Origin: a bacterium
GTDB lineage: Bacteria > Acidobacteriota > Polarisedimenticolia > J045
Direction of reading: 5' to 3'
Assembly: GCA_021372775.1 (NCBI GenBank)
Contig: JAJFTU010000051.1
Location: 1-41,214 of the forward strand
Length of the DNA stretch: 41,214 nt
Below the pieces are notes generated by a model that saw only the letters and a program-made list of their open reading frames with translations, had not been told where the DNA came from and did not search any database. Of the stretch, positions 25,798 through 35,300 are shown piece by piece; the stretch's first letter is position 1; each line of letters starts with the position of its first letter. The translations under genes were made by a program, and so were the position numbers.

Positions 25798-26799
25798 ATG
25801 AGAAGTCCGGAGGACCGCGCCTTGCCCGACGCGACGACGACCGAACTGCACACCTTCTTCCCCGTCGCCTTGGCGATGCTGGAGATGGGCTCGGTCATCC
25901 CGTGCGAAATCTGGCTGCGCCACGAAGAAGGGCGCGATCCGGTCCTCTACCGCGGGCGCGACCTGCCGTTCACCGCGGCCCACCGCCGACGCCTCACCGA
26001 CAGCGGCGTGGAAACGGTCTACGTCCCGTTCAGCGACGCCGAGCGGTGGGCGGTCTACATGGAATCGCGCCTCCACGGCCGGGTGATGGACGAGGCGGCC
26101 CCGGTCGAGGCGCGCGCCGACCTGCTGATCACGACCTCCCGCTCGATCATGAAGGACGTGATGGCGAATCCGTCCCGTCCCGAGACGGTCCAGCGGATCG
26201 GCGCCCTCGCCGACACGATCTGCGACTTCATGCGGACGCCGTCCGCGGTCGCCGCGACCGTGCGGCTGATGGAACACGACTACTACACCTACACGCACTG
26301 CGTTCACGTCGCCGTCTACAGCGTGGCCCTCGCCAGGGCGGCGGGGATCGACGCGCCGGACGTGCTGGCCGGCATCGGCCGCGGCGGCCTGATGCACGAC
26401 TGCGGCAAGTGCAAGCTGCCCGCGGCGCTGATCAACAAGCCGGGGCGCTTCACCCCCGACGAGTTCGAGCTGATGCGGCAGCACCCGTCGTTCGGCCTCC
26501 AGATCCTCAAGGAGACCGCCTGGCCGGAGGGGCTGGTCCACGACGTCGTCCACTGCCACCACGAACGGATCGACGGCTCGGGCTATCCGCGCGGACTCGT
26601 CGGGAGGACAATCCCCGAAGCGGCGCGGATCGCCGCGATCTGCGACGCCTTCGACGCGATGACCACCGACCGCGCCTACCAGCGGGCGCGGCGCGGGCAG
26701 CAGGCGCTGCGGATCATCCACGTCGAGGAGCGCGACCACTACGACCAGCGGCTGGCGGAGAAGTTCATCCGCATGCTGCTGACCCCGAGCGGGAGCTGA
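25798..26799 (+). CDS. HD-GYP domain protein (probable cyclic-di-GMP phosphodiesterase)
   Basis: A protein of 333 residues ending in an intact HD-GYP domain. The metal-binding HD is H200/D201 in GLMHDCGK, with HHERIDGSGYPRGL at 254-267 supplying H254, H255 and the GYP motif (262-264). The later IAAICDAFDAMTTDRAY is the family signature. The N-terminal 130 residues (LHTFFPVALAMLEMGSVIPCEIWL) resemble the small beta domain (DUF3391-like) often found before HD-GYP. The likely reaction is hydrolysis of cyclic-di-GMP to GMP. Only 1 bp separates it from the TPR/cyclic-nucleotide gene, so they form an operon and probably one signalling pathway. Confidence 0.92.
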   Translation: MRSPEDRALPDATTTELHTFFPVALAMLEMGSVIPCEIWLRHEEGRDPVLYRGRDLPFTAAHRRRLTDSGVETVYVPFSDAERWAVYMESRLHGRVMDEAAPVEARADLLITTSRSIMKDVMANPSRPETVQRIGALADTICDFMRTPSAVAATVRLMEHDYYTYTHCVHVAVYSVALARAAGIDAPDVLAGIGRGGLMHDCGKCKLPAALINKPGRFTPDEFELMRQHPSFGLQILKETAWPEGLVHDVVHCHHERIDGSGYPRGLVGRTIPEAARIAAICDAFDAMTTDRAYQRARRGQQALRIIHVEERDHYDQRLAEKFIRMLLTPSGS

Positions 26800-26800
26800 G

Positions 26801-27589
26801 ATGTTCGGGTTCCTTCGCCGACGCGCCGAGCGGGACGATCCCGCCGCGGCGGCCGCCAAGGGGGACCACGTCCTCGCGGCCGCGCTCTACCGCCGCCGTC
26901 TGGCCGACGATCCCGCCAACGCCCTCTTCTGGCGCAAGAAGCTGGCGGAGGCGCTCCTCGCCGCCGGCCGCCCGTTCGACGCGGCCGAGGAGTACCTCGC
27001 CGTCGCCGACGCGCTGGCCAAGCAAGGAAAGATGGCGCAGGTGCTGGCCGTCTACCGCACCGTGCTGCGCTTCGACGCCGACAACCCCGACGTCCGCGCC
27101 CGCCTCGCCGAGATCGCCGGCCCGCCGCCGGCGCCGGCGCGCGACGAGGGGACGGCGGACGCGCCGGCGATGACGATCCGCACCAAGCTGCGCGCCTTCG
27201 TGCCGCTCTTCTCCGAATTCGACCACGACGAGCTGGCCAAGATCGTCGAGGTGATGAACGTCCATCACTTCCGCAAGGGGCAGGACGTCTTCCGCCAGGG
27301 GGACCCCGGCGACTCGCTCTACGTCCTCGCGCAGGGGGAGATCGCGCTGCTGGTCGAGGGGCCGGAGGGGAAGCCGGTCGAGCTGGAGCGGATCGCCGAC
27401 AACGGCTTCTTCGGCGAGTTGTCGGCGCTCCGTCCCGCGCCGCGCAACGTCACCGCGCGCTGCCTCGCCGACTGCGAGATCCTCGAGCTGACGCGCGACT
27501 ACCTCGAGGCGGTGGCGATCGCCCATCCCCGCGTCTGGGAGATCCTCGAGGAGTTCCAGAAGCGCCGGCAGCCGCCGGTCGGGATCTGA
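26801..27589 (+). CDS. TPR and cyclic nucleotide-binding domain protein
   Basis: A protein of 262 residues. The N-terminal 105 residues are two to three TPR-like helix pairs (AAALYRRRLADDPANALFWRKKLAEALLAAGRPFDAAEEYLAVADALAKQG, then a third). After a Pro/Ala linker, residues about 130-250 form a CRP-type cyclic nucleotide-binding fold with GQDVFRQGDPGDSLYVLAQGEIALLV and the phosphate-binding cassette GFFGELSALRPAPRNVTARC. No helix-turn-helix follows, so it is not a CRP transcription factor. It is coupled (1-bp gap) to the HD-GYP gene. It probably senses a cyclic nucleotide and signals by protein contact. Confidence 0.88.
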   Translation: MFGFLRRRAERDDPAAAAAKGDHVLAAALYRRRLADDPANALFWRKKLAEALLAAGRPFDAAEEYLAVADALAKQGKMAQVLAVYRTVLRFDADNPDVRARLAEIAGPPPAPARDEGTADAPAMTIRTKLRAFVPLFSEFDHDELAKIVEVMNVHHFRKGQDVFRQGDPGDSLYVLAQGEIALLVEGPEGKPVELERIADNGFFGELSALRPAPRNVTARCLADCEILELTRDYLEAVAIAHPRVWEILEEFQKRRQPPVGI

Positions 27590-27667
27590 CCCACGCTCGC
27601 CGCGCTCCGCTCGTGGTGGCGCCGCGCACGCGAAGCGCGGCGCGTCCGCCGCGGGGCGCTCCGGCTG

Positions 27668-28030
27668 GTGGACGAGCTGTTCGCTGAACGTCCGGAGCTC
27701 TTGGCGCAGGCGCGCCTCGCGCCGCGCCACCGCGCGCGGCTGATCCTGCTCGACGTCGAAACCGACGAGAGGGGCGCGGTCGCCGCGGTCCTGCTCGGCA
27801 TCGTGCGCCATCCGAAGCCGCACCCGCTCGCGCCGCGCGGCGACGAAGTGCTCGAGGCGCTGGTCTACCGCCCCGCGGAGGGGACGATCGAGGTCGCCGC
27901 GTCGCGGAACCTGACCCGCCGCGGGCCGCCCGCGCCCCCGGAAACGGACGACGGCAACGCGTCCTCGGAGACGGGCCGAGGCGGCGCGTCCTCGGAGACG
28001 GACGACGGCGGCGCGTCCCGGGGCGGATAG
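27668..28030 (+). CDS. Small protein of unknown function
   Basis: A probable gene starting with GTG at 27668 (120 residues); I recognise no family. Codon use is strongly GC3 like its neighbours. The core MDELFAERPELLAQARLAPRHRARLILLDVETDERGAVAAVLLGIVRHPKPHPLAPRGDEVLEALVYRP looks like a folded helix-plus-sheet domain; the tail is low complexity with repeated ASSETD/GGAS. The frame is the same as that of the upstream cyclic-nucleotide gene and stays open from its TGA (27587-27589) to the GTG, with sensible sequence (LRSWWRRAREARRVRR). The start is uncertain: no ribosome site is visible. Confidence 0.5.
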   Translation: MDELFAERPELLAQARLAPRHRARLILLDVETDERGAVAAVLLGIVRHPKPHPLAPRGDEVLEALVYRPAEGTIEVAASRNLTRRGPPAPPETDDGNASSETGRGGASSETDDGGASRGG

Positions 28031-28084
28031 ACGGGGGAAACGCGCGGCGCTATCGTCTTCCGTGGCTCTTCGGAGGCGCGTGGG

Positions 28085-28963
28085 TTGAATCGCCGCGAAT
28101 TCGTGTCGCTGCTGGGCCGGGCCGCCCCCGCCGTCGCGGTCACCGCCGCGCTCGGCGGAGGGTACGCCGTCGGCGTCGAGCCGGAGTGGCTCGAGGTGCG
28201 GCGCGTGCGGATTCCGGTCAAGGGGCTCGATCCGGCGCTCGAAGGTCTGCGCCTCGTCCAGCTTTCGGACATCCATCGTTCGGCGTGGGTGGCGCGGGAG
28301 TTCATCGAGCGCGCGGTCAAGACGGCCGTCGATCTCCGTCCCGAGCTGGTCCTGCTGACCGGCGACTACATCACGAAGGACGCGACCGCGTTCGAGCCGC
28401 TGGGGCGCGAGATCGCCGCGCTCGGCGCCGCCGCGCCGCTGTTCGCGACGATGGGGAACCACGACTACATCCACTACTACGCGTGGGAGAAGCCCGCGCT
28501 GCCGCGCGGCGCCGAGTTCGTCGCGGCGATGGCCGCGGCCGCCGGCGGCGAGCTGCTGCGGAACGAGACGCGCCGCGTCGCGGTCCGCTCCGGCGCCGGC
28601 GCGGTGGACCTCGTCGCGCTCGACGACTTCTGGGCGCCGACGTTCGACGCCAAGCTGCCGTTCGGCGCCGGCCGCACCGCGGGCGTGCCGCGGATCGTCC
28701 TCTCCCACAACCCGGACAGCTTCCGCCAGGTGCGCGGCGCCTCGTTCGATCTGATGCTCGCCGGGCACACGCACGGCGGGCAGGTCCGCGTGCCGCTGAT
28801 CGGGCCGCCGCTCAGCCCGGTGGAGGACCGGCGCTTCATCGCCGGCCTCGTCGCCGCGGACGGACGCTTGGTCTACGTGAACCGCGGCCTCGGCTTCAAC
28901 CGCCGCGTGCGCTTCGGCGTGCGCCCCGAGATCACGCTGCTGGAACTGACGCGCGCGGCGTAA
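28085..28963 (+). CDS. Tat-exported metallophosphoesterase (YkuE-like)
   Basis: Calcineurin-type phosphoesterase of 292 residues. The start is TTG at 28085 with GGAGG 9 nt upstream. The N-terminus NRREFVSLLGRAAPAVAVTAALGGG has a twin-arginine motif, so it is folded before export. The metal-binding motifs are all present: SDIHR (D and H), LTGDY, GNHDY, LSHNPD and AGHTHGGQ. This is the subfamily of YkuE-like enzymes that act on phosphoesters at the membrane, in some cases UDP-diacylglucosamine or phospholipids; the real substrate here is unknown. A hairpin follows before the RNase Z gene. Confidence 0.9.
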   Translation: MNRREFVSLLGRAAPAVAVTAALGGGYAVGVEPEWLEVRRVRIPVKGLDPALEGLRLVQLSDIHRSAWVAREFIERAVKTAVDLRPELVLLTGDYITKDATAFEPLGREIAALGAAAPLFATMGNHDYIHYYAWEKPALPRGAEFVAAMAAAAGGELLRNETRRVAVRSGAGAVDLVALDDFWAPTFDAKLPFGAGRTAGVPRIVLSHNPDSFRQVRGASFDLMLAGHTHGGQVRVPLIGPPLSPVEDRRFIAGLVAADGRLVYVNRGLGFNRRVRFGVRPEITLLELTRAA

Positions 28964-28980
28964 GGCGCGCGCCTTCGCCC

Positions 28981-29008
28981 GCGGTCCCCGCCGCGCGCGG
29001 GGGACCGC
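28981..29008 (+). terminator. Hairpin between phosphoesterase and RNase Z genes
   Basis: Perfect 9-bp stem GCGGTCCCC / GGGGACCGC with a 10-nt loop, ending 19 bp before the RNase Z start. No T-run follows. It may terminate the upstream mRNA or shape the RNase Z leader. Confidence 0.4.
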
Positions 29009-29027
29009 CGAGCCGCCGGACCGCCTC

Positions 29028-30068
29028 GTGAAACGGACCTTCCAACTCGCCTGCCCCAACGGCCCGTTCGGCGATCCGCTGCTCGTCGTCCGGCCGCGCC
29101 TTTCCGCGCGGCTGCTCCTCTTCGACTGCGGCGACGCGACGGCGCTCGGCCCGCGCCAACTGCTCGCGGCGAGCGACGTCTTCCTCTCCCACGGCCACGT
29201 GGACCACGTCTTCGGGCTCGGGCACCTGCTCCGTCTGCGCCTCGGGCGCTGCGACCGCCCGCTGCGGATCCACGGTCCCGCCGGGACCGCGGCGCGCGTC
29301 GCCGCCCATCTCGCGGGGTATTGCTGGAACCTCGTGGACGCCTACCCGCTCGACCTCGAGGTGCGGGAGTGGAACGGCGCGACGCTCGAGCGGCGCCGCT
29401 TCCCCGCGGCGGGCGGCTTCGAGCCCGCGCTGGTCGAACTGCGCCGCGCCGCGTCGCCGGCGACGTTCGTCGAGGACGACGAGATGGTCGTCGAGGCGCT
29501 GGCGCTCGACCACGGCGGGATCGCCTCGCTCGCCTTCCGCGCGCGGGAGAAGGCCGCCTACAACATCGACCCCGCGGCGCTCGCCGCGCGCGGCCTGCCC
29601 ACCGGCCCCTGGCTCGCGCGGGTCAAGGAGGCGCTGCGGCGCGGCGATCCGCCGACGACGCCGATCGCGACGCCGGACGGCGGCGCCGCGCCGTTGGGCG
29701 AACTGCGCGACGCCTTGGTGATCGTCTCGCCGGGCGATTCGCTCGTCTACGCCGCCGACGCGGCGCCGACCGAGGCGACCGCCGAGGGTCTCGCCGCGTT
29801 CGCGCGCGGCGCGCGCCGCCTCGTCGTCGAGGCTCATTTTCTGGAGGAGGACGCCGAGCTGGCGCGCCGCAACGCGCACCTCACGGCGCGCCTCGCCGGC
29901 GAGATCGCGCGTCAGGCCGGCGTCGCCGCCGCCTCGCCGATCCACTTCTCGACCCGCTACGACGACCGCGCCAACGAAGTCCTCGACGAGTTCCGCGCCG
30001 CGGCCGCGCCGGTCCCGGTCGAGGAATTGCCGCGGCTTCCCGCCCCGCTTCCCGAGGACGCCGCGTAG
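29028..30068 (+). CDS. rnz: Ribonuclease Z-like MBL-fold nuclease
   Basis: Metallo-beta-lactamase-fold tRNA 3'-processing enzyme (tRNase Z), 346 residues. Zinc motif HGHVDH in LSHGHVDHVFGL. The RNase Z-specific centre is recognisable: ALDHGGIASLAFRAREK, then NIDPAALAARGLPTGPWLARVKEAL, VSPGDSLVYAADAAPTEA with the bridging Asp, EAHFLEEDAELARRNAHLTARLAGEIA, and the final HFSTRY. The start is GTG at 29028, with only a weak ribosome site. It removes the 3' trailer of tRNA precursors that lack an encoded CCA. The exact substrate is inferred from the family; the protein is somewhat diverged and longer than the usual bacterial enzyme. Confidence 0.82.
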   Translation: MKRTFQLACPNGPFGDPLLVVRPRLSARLLLFDCGDATALGPRQLLAASDVFLSHGHVDHVFGLGHLLRLRLGRCDRPLRIHGPAGTAARVAAHLAGYCWNLVDAYPLDLEVREWNGATLERRRFPAAGGFEPALVELRRAASPATFVEDDEMVVEALALDHGGIASLAFRAREKAAYNIDPAALAARGLPTGPWLARVKEALRRGDPPTTPIATPDGGAAPLGELRDALVIVSPGDSLVYAADAAPTEATAEGLAAFARGARRLVVEAHFLEEDAELARRNAHLTARLAGEIARQAGVAAASPIHFSTRYDDRANEVLDEFRAAAAPVPVEELPRLPAPLPEDAA

Positions 30069-30143
30069 CGCGGGCGCGGGCCGTCGCGATCCGCCGAGGA
30101 CGGCGCTTGGCGCGGGCGCCGGCGGCGTCGAAGCTGTCCGGCT

Positions 30144-30533
30144 CTACCGCGGGCGCAGCGGATCGACGGCGAAGGCGAGTTCCTTGACCGGGCGGCCGCC
30201 GATCAGGTGTTCCTGGATGATCCGCTCCATCGCCTCGACGGTGACGGAGTGGTACCACGTCCCCTCCGGATAGACGACGGCGATCGGCCCGCGCCGGCAG
30301 ATCCGCAGGCAGTCGACCTTGCTCCGCAGCACGCAGGAGGCGCCGCCGCGCGCCGCGGCGCCGCCGTCGAGCCCCAGCTCGCGCAGCCGTCCCTTGAGGT
30401 AGTTCCAGACCTCAGCGCTCTCTTCGTAGGACGCGCAGCGCGGCTTCCGCTGCATCGCGCAGAGGAAGATGTGCCGCCGGGCCGACCCGACGCCGATCCC
30501 GGCGGCCGTCTCCGCGAGCGACTTGCCGTCCAT
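30144..30533 (-). CDS. Thioredoxin-fold [2Fe-2S] ferredoxin
   Basis: A protein of 129 residues of the small [2Fe-2S] ferredoxin family related to NuoE and to clostridial shethna-type ferredoxins. Cysteines C25, C33, C75 and C79 (CLRIC) are the likely cluster ligands; C67 is extra. The ending PIAVVYPEGTWYHSVTVEAMERIIQEHLIGG is the typical family C-terminus. It lies 9 bp after the thioredoxin-TPR gene and closes a three-gene minus-strand unit that starts with the MetF-like reductase. It could carry electrons to or from that reductase (inference from order only). Confidence 0.85.
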   Translation of the reverse strand: MDGKSLAETAAGIGVGSARRHIFLCAMQRKPRCASYEESAEVWNYLKGRLRELGLDGGAAARGGASCVLRSKVDCLRICRRGPIAVVYPEGTWYHSVTVEAMERIIQEHLIGGRPVKELAFAVDPLRPR

Positions 30534-30542
30534 CGCGCGGAG

Positions 30543-31400
30543 CTACGCGAAGAGGATCATGCCGAGCTTGCTGAGCGCCGGGCCGACGGCCGGATGGTCG
30601 TGCCCCAACCGCTCGAAGAGGGCCAAGAGCGCGCGCCGCGCGCCGTCCTCGCGGAACTCGCGGTCGCGCTTGACGATCTCCAGCAGCTCGTCCATCGCCA
30701 TCTCCGCGCGGCCGGAGAGCCACGCCGCGCCGGCCAGCGAGAAGCGCGCTTCGAGATCGTCCGGGCTCTCCGCCAGCCGCGCCTTGGCGGCGTCGAGGCT
30801 GCGCACGCGGCGGCCCGCGGCGAGCAGGTCGAGCAGCTGCTTCTCGCGCTGCGCTTCCTCGCCTTCCGGAGCGGCCTCGGGGATGCGGTCCAAGAGGGCG
30901 AGCGCCTCGTCGCGGCTGCCGTTCGCCGCGACCAGGCGGGCCAGATCGAGCAGGGCCGCCGTGTCTTTCGGCTGCTCGTCGACGAGCTTGCGCAGCAGCT
31001 GCTCCGCCTCCTCGACGCGGTCCTCGCCGAGGGCGCGCTTCGCCGCCTCGCGCAGTTCCTCGAGCGCCGTCGGCGCGAGGCCGGCCAGCCAGGCTTCGAC
31101 GATCGGGGCCGGCTGCGCGCCGCTGAACTCGGAGACGACGCGGCCGTCGCGGAACGCCTTGACGGAGGGGATTCCCTGCACGCCGAACGCGTCGCAGAGC
31201 TCGGCGTTCTCGTCGGCGTTCACCTTGGCGAGGACGACCTTGCCGTTGAGCTTGCCGACGGCGGCCTCGAGCATCGGCCCCAGCGTCTTGCAGGGGCCGC
31301 ACCACGGGGCCCAAAAGTCGACGACCACGGGCATGGTCTTCGACCGTTCGAGAACTTCCTTTTCAAACGACTCGACCGTCACGTCGATGATCAAGGCCAT
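30543..31400 (-). CDS. cnoX: CnoX-like thioredoxin-TPR protein
   Basis: A protein of 285 residues. The N-terminal thioredoxin domain (1-105) has an intact redox motif WCGPC (C34, C37) in FWAPWCGPCKTLGPMLEAAVGKL and the cis-proline loop GIPSVKAF. The C-terminal 170 residues are TPR-like helices (RVEEAEQLLRKLVDEQPKDTAALLDLARLVAANGSRDEALALLDRI). This is the CnoX/YbbN architecture, a chaperedoxin that protects cytoplasmic proteins from over-oxidation and hands them to chaperones. In E. coli YbbN the WCGPC motif is degenerate, so here true disulfide reductase activity is more likely. Its ATG overlaps the end of the MetF-like gene by 10 bp. Confidence 0.9.
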   Translation of the reverse strand: MALIIDVTVESFEKEVLERSKTMPVVVDFWAPWCGPCKTLGPMLEAAVGKLNGKVVLAKVNADENAELCDAFGVQGIPSVKAFRDGRVVSEFSGAQPAPIVEAWLAGLAPTALEELREAAKRALGEDRVEEAEQLLRKLVDEQPKDTAALLDLARLVAANGSRDEALALLDRIPEAAPEGEEAQREKQLLDLLAAGRRVRSLDAAKARLAESPDDLEARFSLAGAAWLSGRAEMAMDELLEIVKRDREFREDGARRALLALFERLGHDHPAVGPALSKLGMILFA

Positions 31401-32326
31401 GGGTTGGAGTCCAAGCCGCCGCCCCCTCGCGGGAAGGGCGGCGCGGTGAAGGGATCGGGAAGGCCGGCCGCCGCGGCGAGCCGCGCGAGGATTCGCGGCG
31501 CGTCGCCGGTCGGTACATTGGAAATGTAGTAACGCTTGAAGCCGAGCTTCGCCAGCGCGAGGAGAGTTTGGACGGCGACCTCCTCCGCGTCGAGTCGCCG
31601 CTCGCCGAAGTCGCGCTTGAGCTCCTCCGCCGGGACCGGAATGAAGTCGGCCAGCTTGGCGAGGGTCGAGGGGCGGCCGCTCCGGTAAAAGAAGACGCCC
31701 GCGAACAACGGCAGATCGACGCCGAGCCGCGCCGCCTCGTCCATGAACTCCGCGACCGGCTCGATCTGGTGGTGCGACAGGACTTGGGTGAGGGCGAAGT
31801 CGGCCCCGGCGCGGTGCTCGGCGAGCAGGCGGGCCTGGCCGCGCGGGTCGCGGTTCGGGTTGGCCCAGCCGCCGAGGAGCAGCGCCGGCTGCTCGCGCCG
31901 CAGCCGCTCGCGCAGTTCGAAGGCGTGCGGCAGGCAGCGCGGCGGACCGCCGCGCTTGTCGCCCCCGAGCACGACGAGCGCGGGGAACCGCTCGCGCCGC
32001 GCGCGCGCCGCGCAGCGCAGGCAGTAGTCGAGCGGATGCTTGAGGGTCAGGAACGGGACGATGCGTTCGCGCACCGCGCGCGGACCGAGGTTCGCGGCGA
32101 GGTGCGCCATCCCCTCCTCCTCCCCGGCGCCGACCGCGCTGTCGGTGAGGAAGATCGCCGTGTCGGCGTTCGAGAGGCGCGCGACGGCGCGGTGAACGTC
32201 CATCCACGCGTCCATCGCCCGCGCCCCTTCGAGATCGCGCCGCGGCGGACGCAGCTCGACGGCGAGGAGCGGCCGCGGGTCGGCGAGACGCGCGGCGAAC
32301 GAAGCGGGCGTGGGCGTGTCGTTCAT
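31391..32326 (-). CDS. metF: Methylenetetrahydrofolate reductase-like protein (MetF family)
   Basis: A TIM-barrel protein of 311 residues of the MetF family, which reduces 5,10-methylene-THF to 5-methyl-THF using FAD or another donor. It starts with AVELRPPRRDLEGARAMDAWMD (barrel strand 1), followed by DTAIFLTDSAVGA, VVLGGDKRGG, FALTQVLSHHQIEPVAEFMDEA and PLFAGVFFYRSGRPSTLAKLADFIPVP, all in family order. It is divergent from metH, 57 bp apart, which fits supply of methyl-THF to MetH. It is followed by redox proteins, so the electron donor may not be NADH. It is somewhat diverged, so a related folate-binding reductase is possible. Confidence 0.8.
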   Translation of the reverse strand: MNDTPTPASFAARLADPRPLLAVELRPPRRDLEGARAMDAWMDVHRAVARLSNADTAIFLTDSAVGAGEEEGMAHLAANLGPRAVRERIVPFLTLKHPLDYCLRCAARARRERFPALVVLGGDKRGGPPRCLPHAFELRERLRREQPALLLGGWANPNRDPRGQARLLAEHRAGADFALTQVLSHHQIEPVAEFMDEAARLGVDLPLFAGVFFYRSGRPSTLAKLADFIPVPAEELKRDFGERRLDAEEVAVQTLLALAKLGFKRYYISNVPTGDAPRILARLAAAAGLPDPFTAPPFPRGGGGLDSNPWP

Positions 32327-32335
32327 GGCGTCGGG

Positions 32336-32364
32336 ACCATGACGCGGGCGGGGCGCGCTGTCAA
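32336..32364 (-). promoter_or_regulatory. Sigma-70-type promoter for the MetF-like operon
   Basis: On the minus strand a perfect TTGACA (32364-32359) is followed after 17 bp by CATGGT (32341-32336), a poor but correctly placed -10. The predicted start falls 1-3 nt before the ATG at 32326, so the mRNA may be nearly leaderless. Confidence 0.5.
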
Positions 32365-32383
32365 TGGCTGTATCTTGTGCGCC

Positions 32384-35300
32384 ATGAGAGCGGACACACT
32401 CCAGGAACTCTTGGCGCGCCGCGTGCTCGTGCTCGACGGCGCCACCGGAACGCGCTTCCAGCGCGAGCGGCTCGGCCCGGCCGACTTCGGCGGCGCGGAA
32501 CGCGAAGGATGCTTCGAGGCGCTGGTCCTGGAACGGCCCGATCTCGTCGCCCTCGTGCACCGCGAGTACCTCGCCGCCGGCGCCGACGTCGTCGAGACCG
32601 ACACCTTCGGCGCGACGCCGCTGGTGCTCGCGGAATACGGCCTCGCGGCGCGCGCGCGGGAGATCAACCGCCGCGCGGCGGAGATCGCGCGGGCCGAGGC
32701 GGACGCCGCGTCGAGCCCCGACAAGCCGCGCTTCGTCGCCGGCTCGATCGGGCCGACGACCCGCTCGCTGCTGCTCACCGGCGGCGCGACCTTCGCCGAG
32801 ATGCGCGACGCGTTCCGCACGCAGGCGCTCGGCCTGATCGAAGGGGGCTGCGACTACCTGCTCGTCGAGACCGCCTCCGATCCGCTCAACGTCAAGGCGG
32901 CGTTCGAGGGGATCGACGACGCCGCGGCGGAGCTCGGGACGTCGCGCCCGGTCGCCGTCTCGGCGACGATCGAATCGTCCGGCGCGACGCTCTGCGGCCA
33001 GTCGATCGAGGCGTTCTACACGTCGATCGAACACCGCGACCTGCTCTACGTCGGGCTGAACTGCGCCGTCGGTCCGGAGTTCATGGCCGATCCGCTGCGC
33101 GCGCTCGCCGCGATCGCCGAGACGCCGGTGGCCTGCGTCCCCAACGCGGGGCTGCCGGACGAGCAAGGGCGGTATTCCGAAACGCCGGAGCGGATGGCCG
33201 GGACGCTGGCGCGGTTCCTCGACGAGGGGCTGCTCAACCTCGTCGGCGGCTGCTGCGGCACGACCGCCGAGCACGTCGCCGCGTTCGCGCGGCTCGCCGC
33301 GGGGCGCGCGCCGCGCGTTCCCGCCGCGTCGCGGTTCGGGCGGGTCGCGGGGATCGACTTCCTCTCGCTCGACGAAGAACGGCGGCCGCTGCTCGTCGGC
33401 GAGCGGACGAACGTCATCGGCTCGCGCAAGTTCAAGCGGCTCGTCGCCGAGGGGGAGTGGGAGCGGGCGGCGGAGATCGGCCAAGGGCAGGTCGCGGGGG
33501 GCGCGCACGTCCTCGACGTCTGCCTCGCCGATCCGGACCGCGACGAGCGGGCCGACATGGAGCGGCTGCTCGCGCGGCTGGCGCGGCGCGTCCGCGCCCC
33601 GCTGATGATCGACTCCACCGACCCGGCGGTCGTCGAGCGGGCGCTCGAGCTCGTGCCGGGGAAGCCGATCGTCAACTCGGTCAACCTCGAGGACGGCGAG
33701 GAGCGGCTGGGCAAGGTCGCGCGGCTCGCCCGCCGGCGCGGCGCGGCGCTGGTCGTCGGCTGCATCGACGACGACCCGCGGCAAGGGATGGCGATCGCCG
33801 CGACGCGCAAGCTGGAGGTCGCGCGGCGCGCCCACGCGATCCTGACGACGACGTACGGCGTGCCGGAGACCGACCTGATCTTCGACCCGCTCGTGTTCCC
33901 TTGCGCTTCGGGGGACGCGCAGTACAAGGGCTCGGCGCGCGAGACGATCGAAGGGGTGCGCGCGCTCAAGGCGGCCTTCCCGCGCTGCAAGACGCTGCTC
34001 GGCGTCTCCAACGTCTCGTTCGGCCTCCCCCCCGCGGCGCGCGAGGTGCTGAACTCCGTCTTCCTGCACGAATGCGGCGAAGCGGGGCTGGACCTCGCGA
34101 TCGTCAACAGCGAGAAGATCGTCCGCTTCGCGCAGATCCCCAAGGAAGAGCGCGAGGCGGCGCTCGACCTGCTCCGCGACCGCGGCGAGGGCGCCGCGGA
34201 ACGGTTCGCGGCTCTCTTCCGCGACGCGCGGCCGCGCGCCGCGGCCGACGAGGGCGGCGCCGCGCCGATCGAGACGCGCCTCGCGCGGCGGATCGTCGAG
34301 GCGCGCCGCGAGGGGCTCGAGTCGGACGTCGAGGAGGCGCTGACCCGCTACGCGCCGCTCGACCTGATCAACGGCCCGCTGCTCGACGGCATGGCCGAGG
34401 TCGGGCGGCTCTTCGGCGCGAACGAACTGATCGTCGCCGAGGTGCTCCAGTCGGCGCAGGTGATGAAGGCCGCGGTCGCGCTGCTCGAGCCGCGGCTGCC
34501 GCAGGGAGCGGCGCCGCGCAAGGGAACGTTCCTCCTCGCCACGGTCAAGGGGGACGTCCACGACATCGGCAAGAACCTCGTCGGGATCCTCCTCGCCAAC
34601 AACGGCTTCAAGCTGGTCGATCTCGGCATCAAGGTCGATCCGACGACGCTGGCCCGGGCGATCGCCGAGCACCGGCCGGCGATCGTCGGCCTCTCCGGCC
34701 TGCTCGTGAAGTCGGCGCGGCAGATGGCGGCGACCGCGGCCGACCTCAAGGCGGCGGGGATCGACGTGCCGCTCCTCTGCGGCGGGGCGGCGCTGAGCCG
34801 CCGCTTCGTCGAGACGCAGATCGCGCCGGCCTACGGCGGGATCGCGCTCTACGCGCCGGACGCGATGCAGGGGCTCGCCCTCGCCGAGCGGCTGGTCGAT
34901 CCCGAAGCCCGCGCCCTGCTCGCGGCCGAGGCGGCGCGCGTCGCCGCCGGCGCCGCGCCCGACGCCGCGGCCGAGACGGAGAGCGAGGCCGCGGAGGTCG
35001 GGCCGACCGTCGCGCCGGCGCCCGACGTCCCGCCGCCGCCCGATTTCGCGCGGCGCACGTACGCCCTGCCGGCGCGCGAGGCCCTCGCCTGGGCCAACGA
35101 GCAGACGTTGATCGGCCGGCACCTCGGCCTGCGCGGGAACGTGCGGAGCGCGGCCGAGGCGCGCGACCCGAAGTACCGCGAGCTGCGGGCGCTCGTCGAA
35201 GAGGTCGTCGACGAGTACGCCGCGAAGGGGATCCTCGCGCCGCGCGCCGTCTTCCAGTTCTTCCGCGCGCGCCGCGACGGCCGGACGATCGTCCTCGCGC

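Noticed and set aside
32327-32383. Cobalamin or SAM riboswitch before metH
   Set aside because: The gap is only 57 bp, too short for either, and probably holds divergent leaderless promoters.
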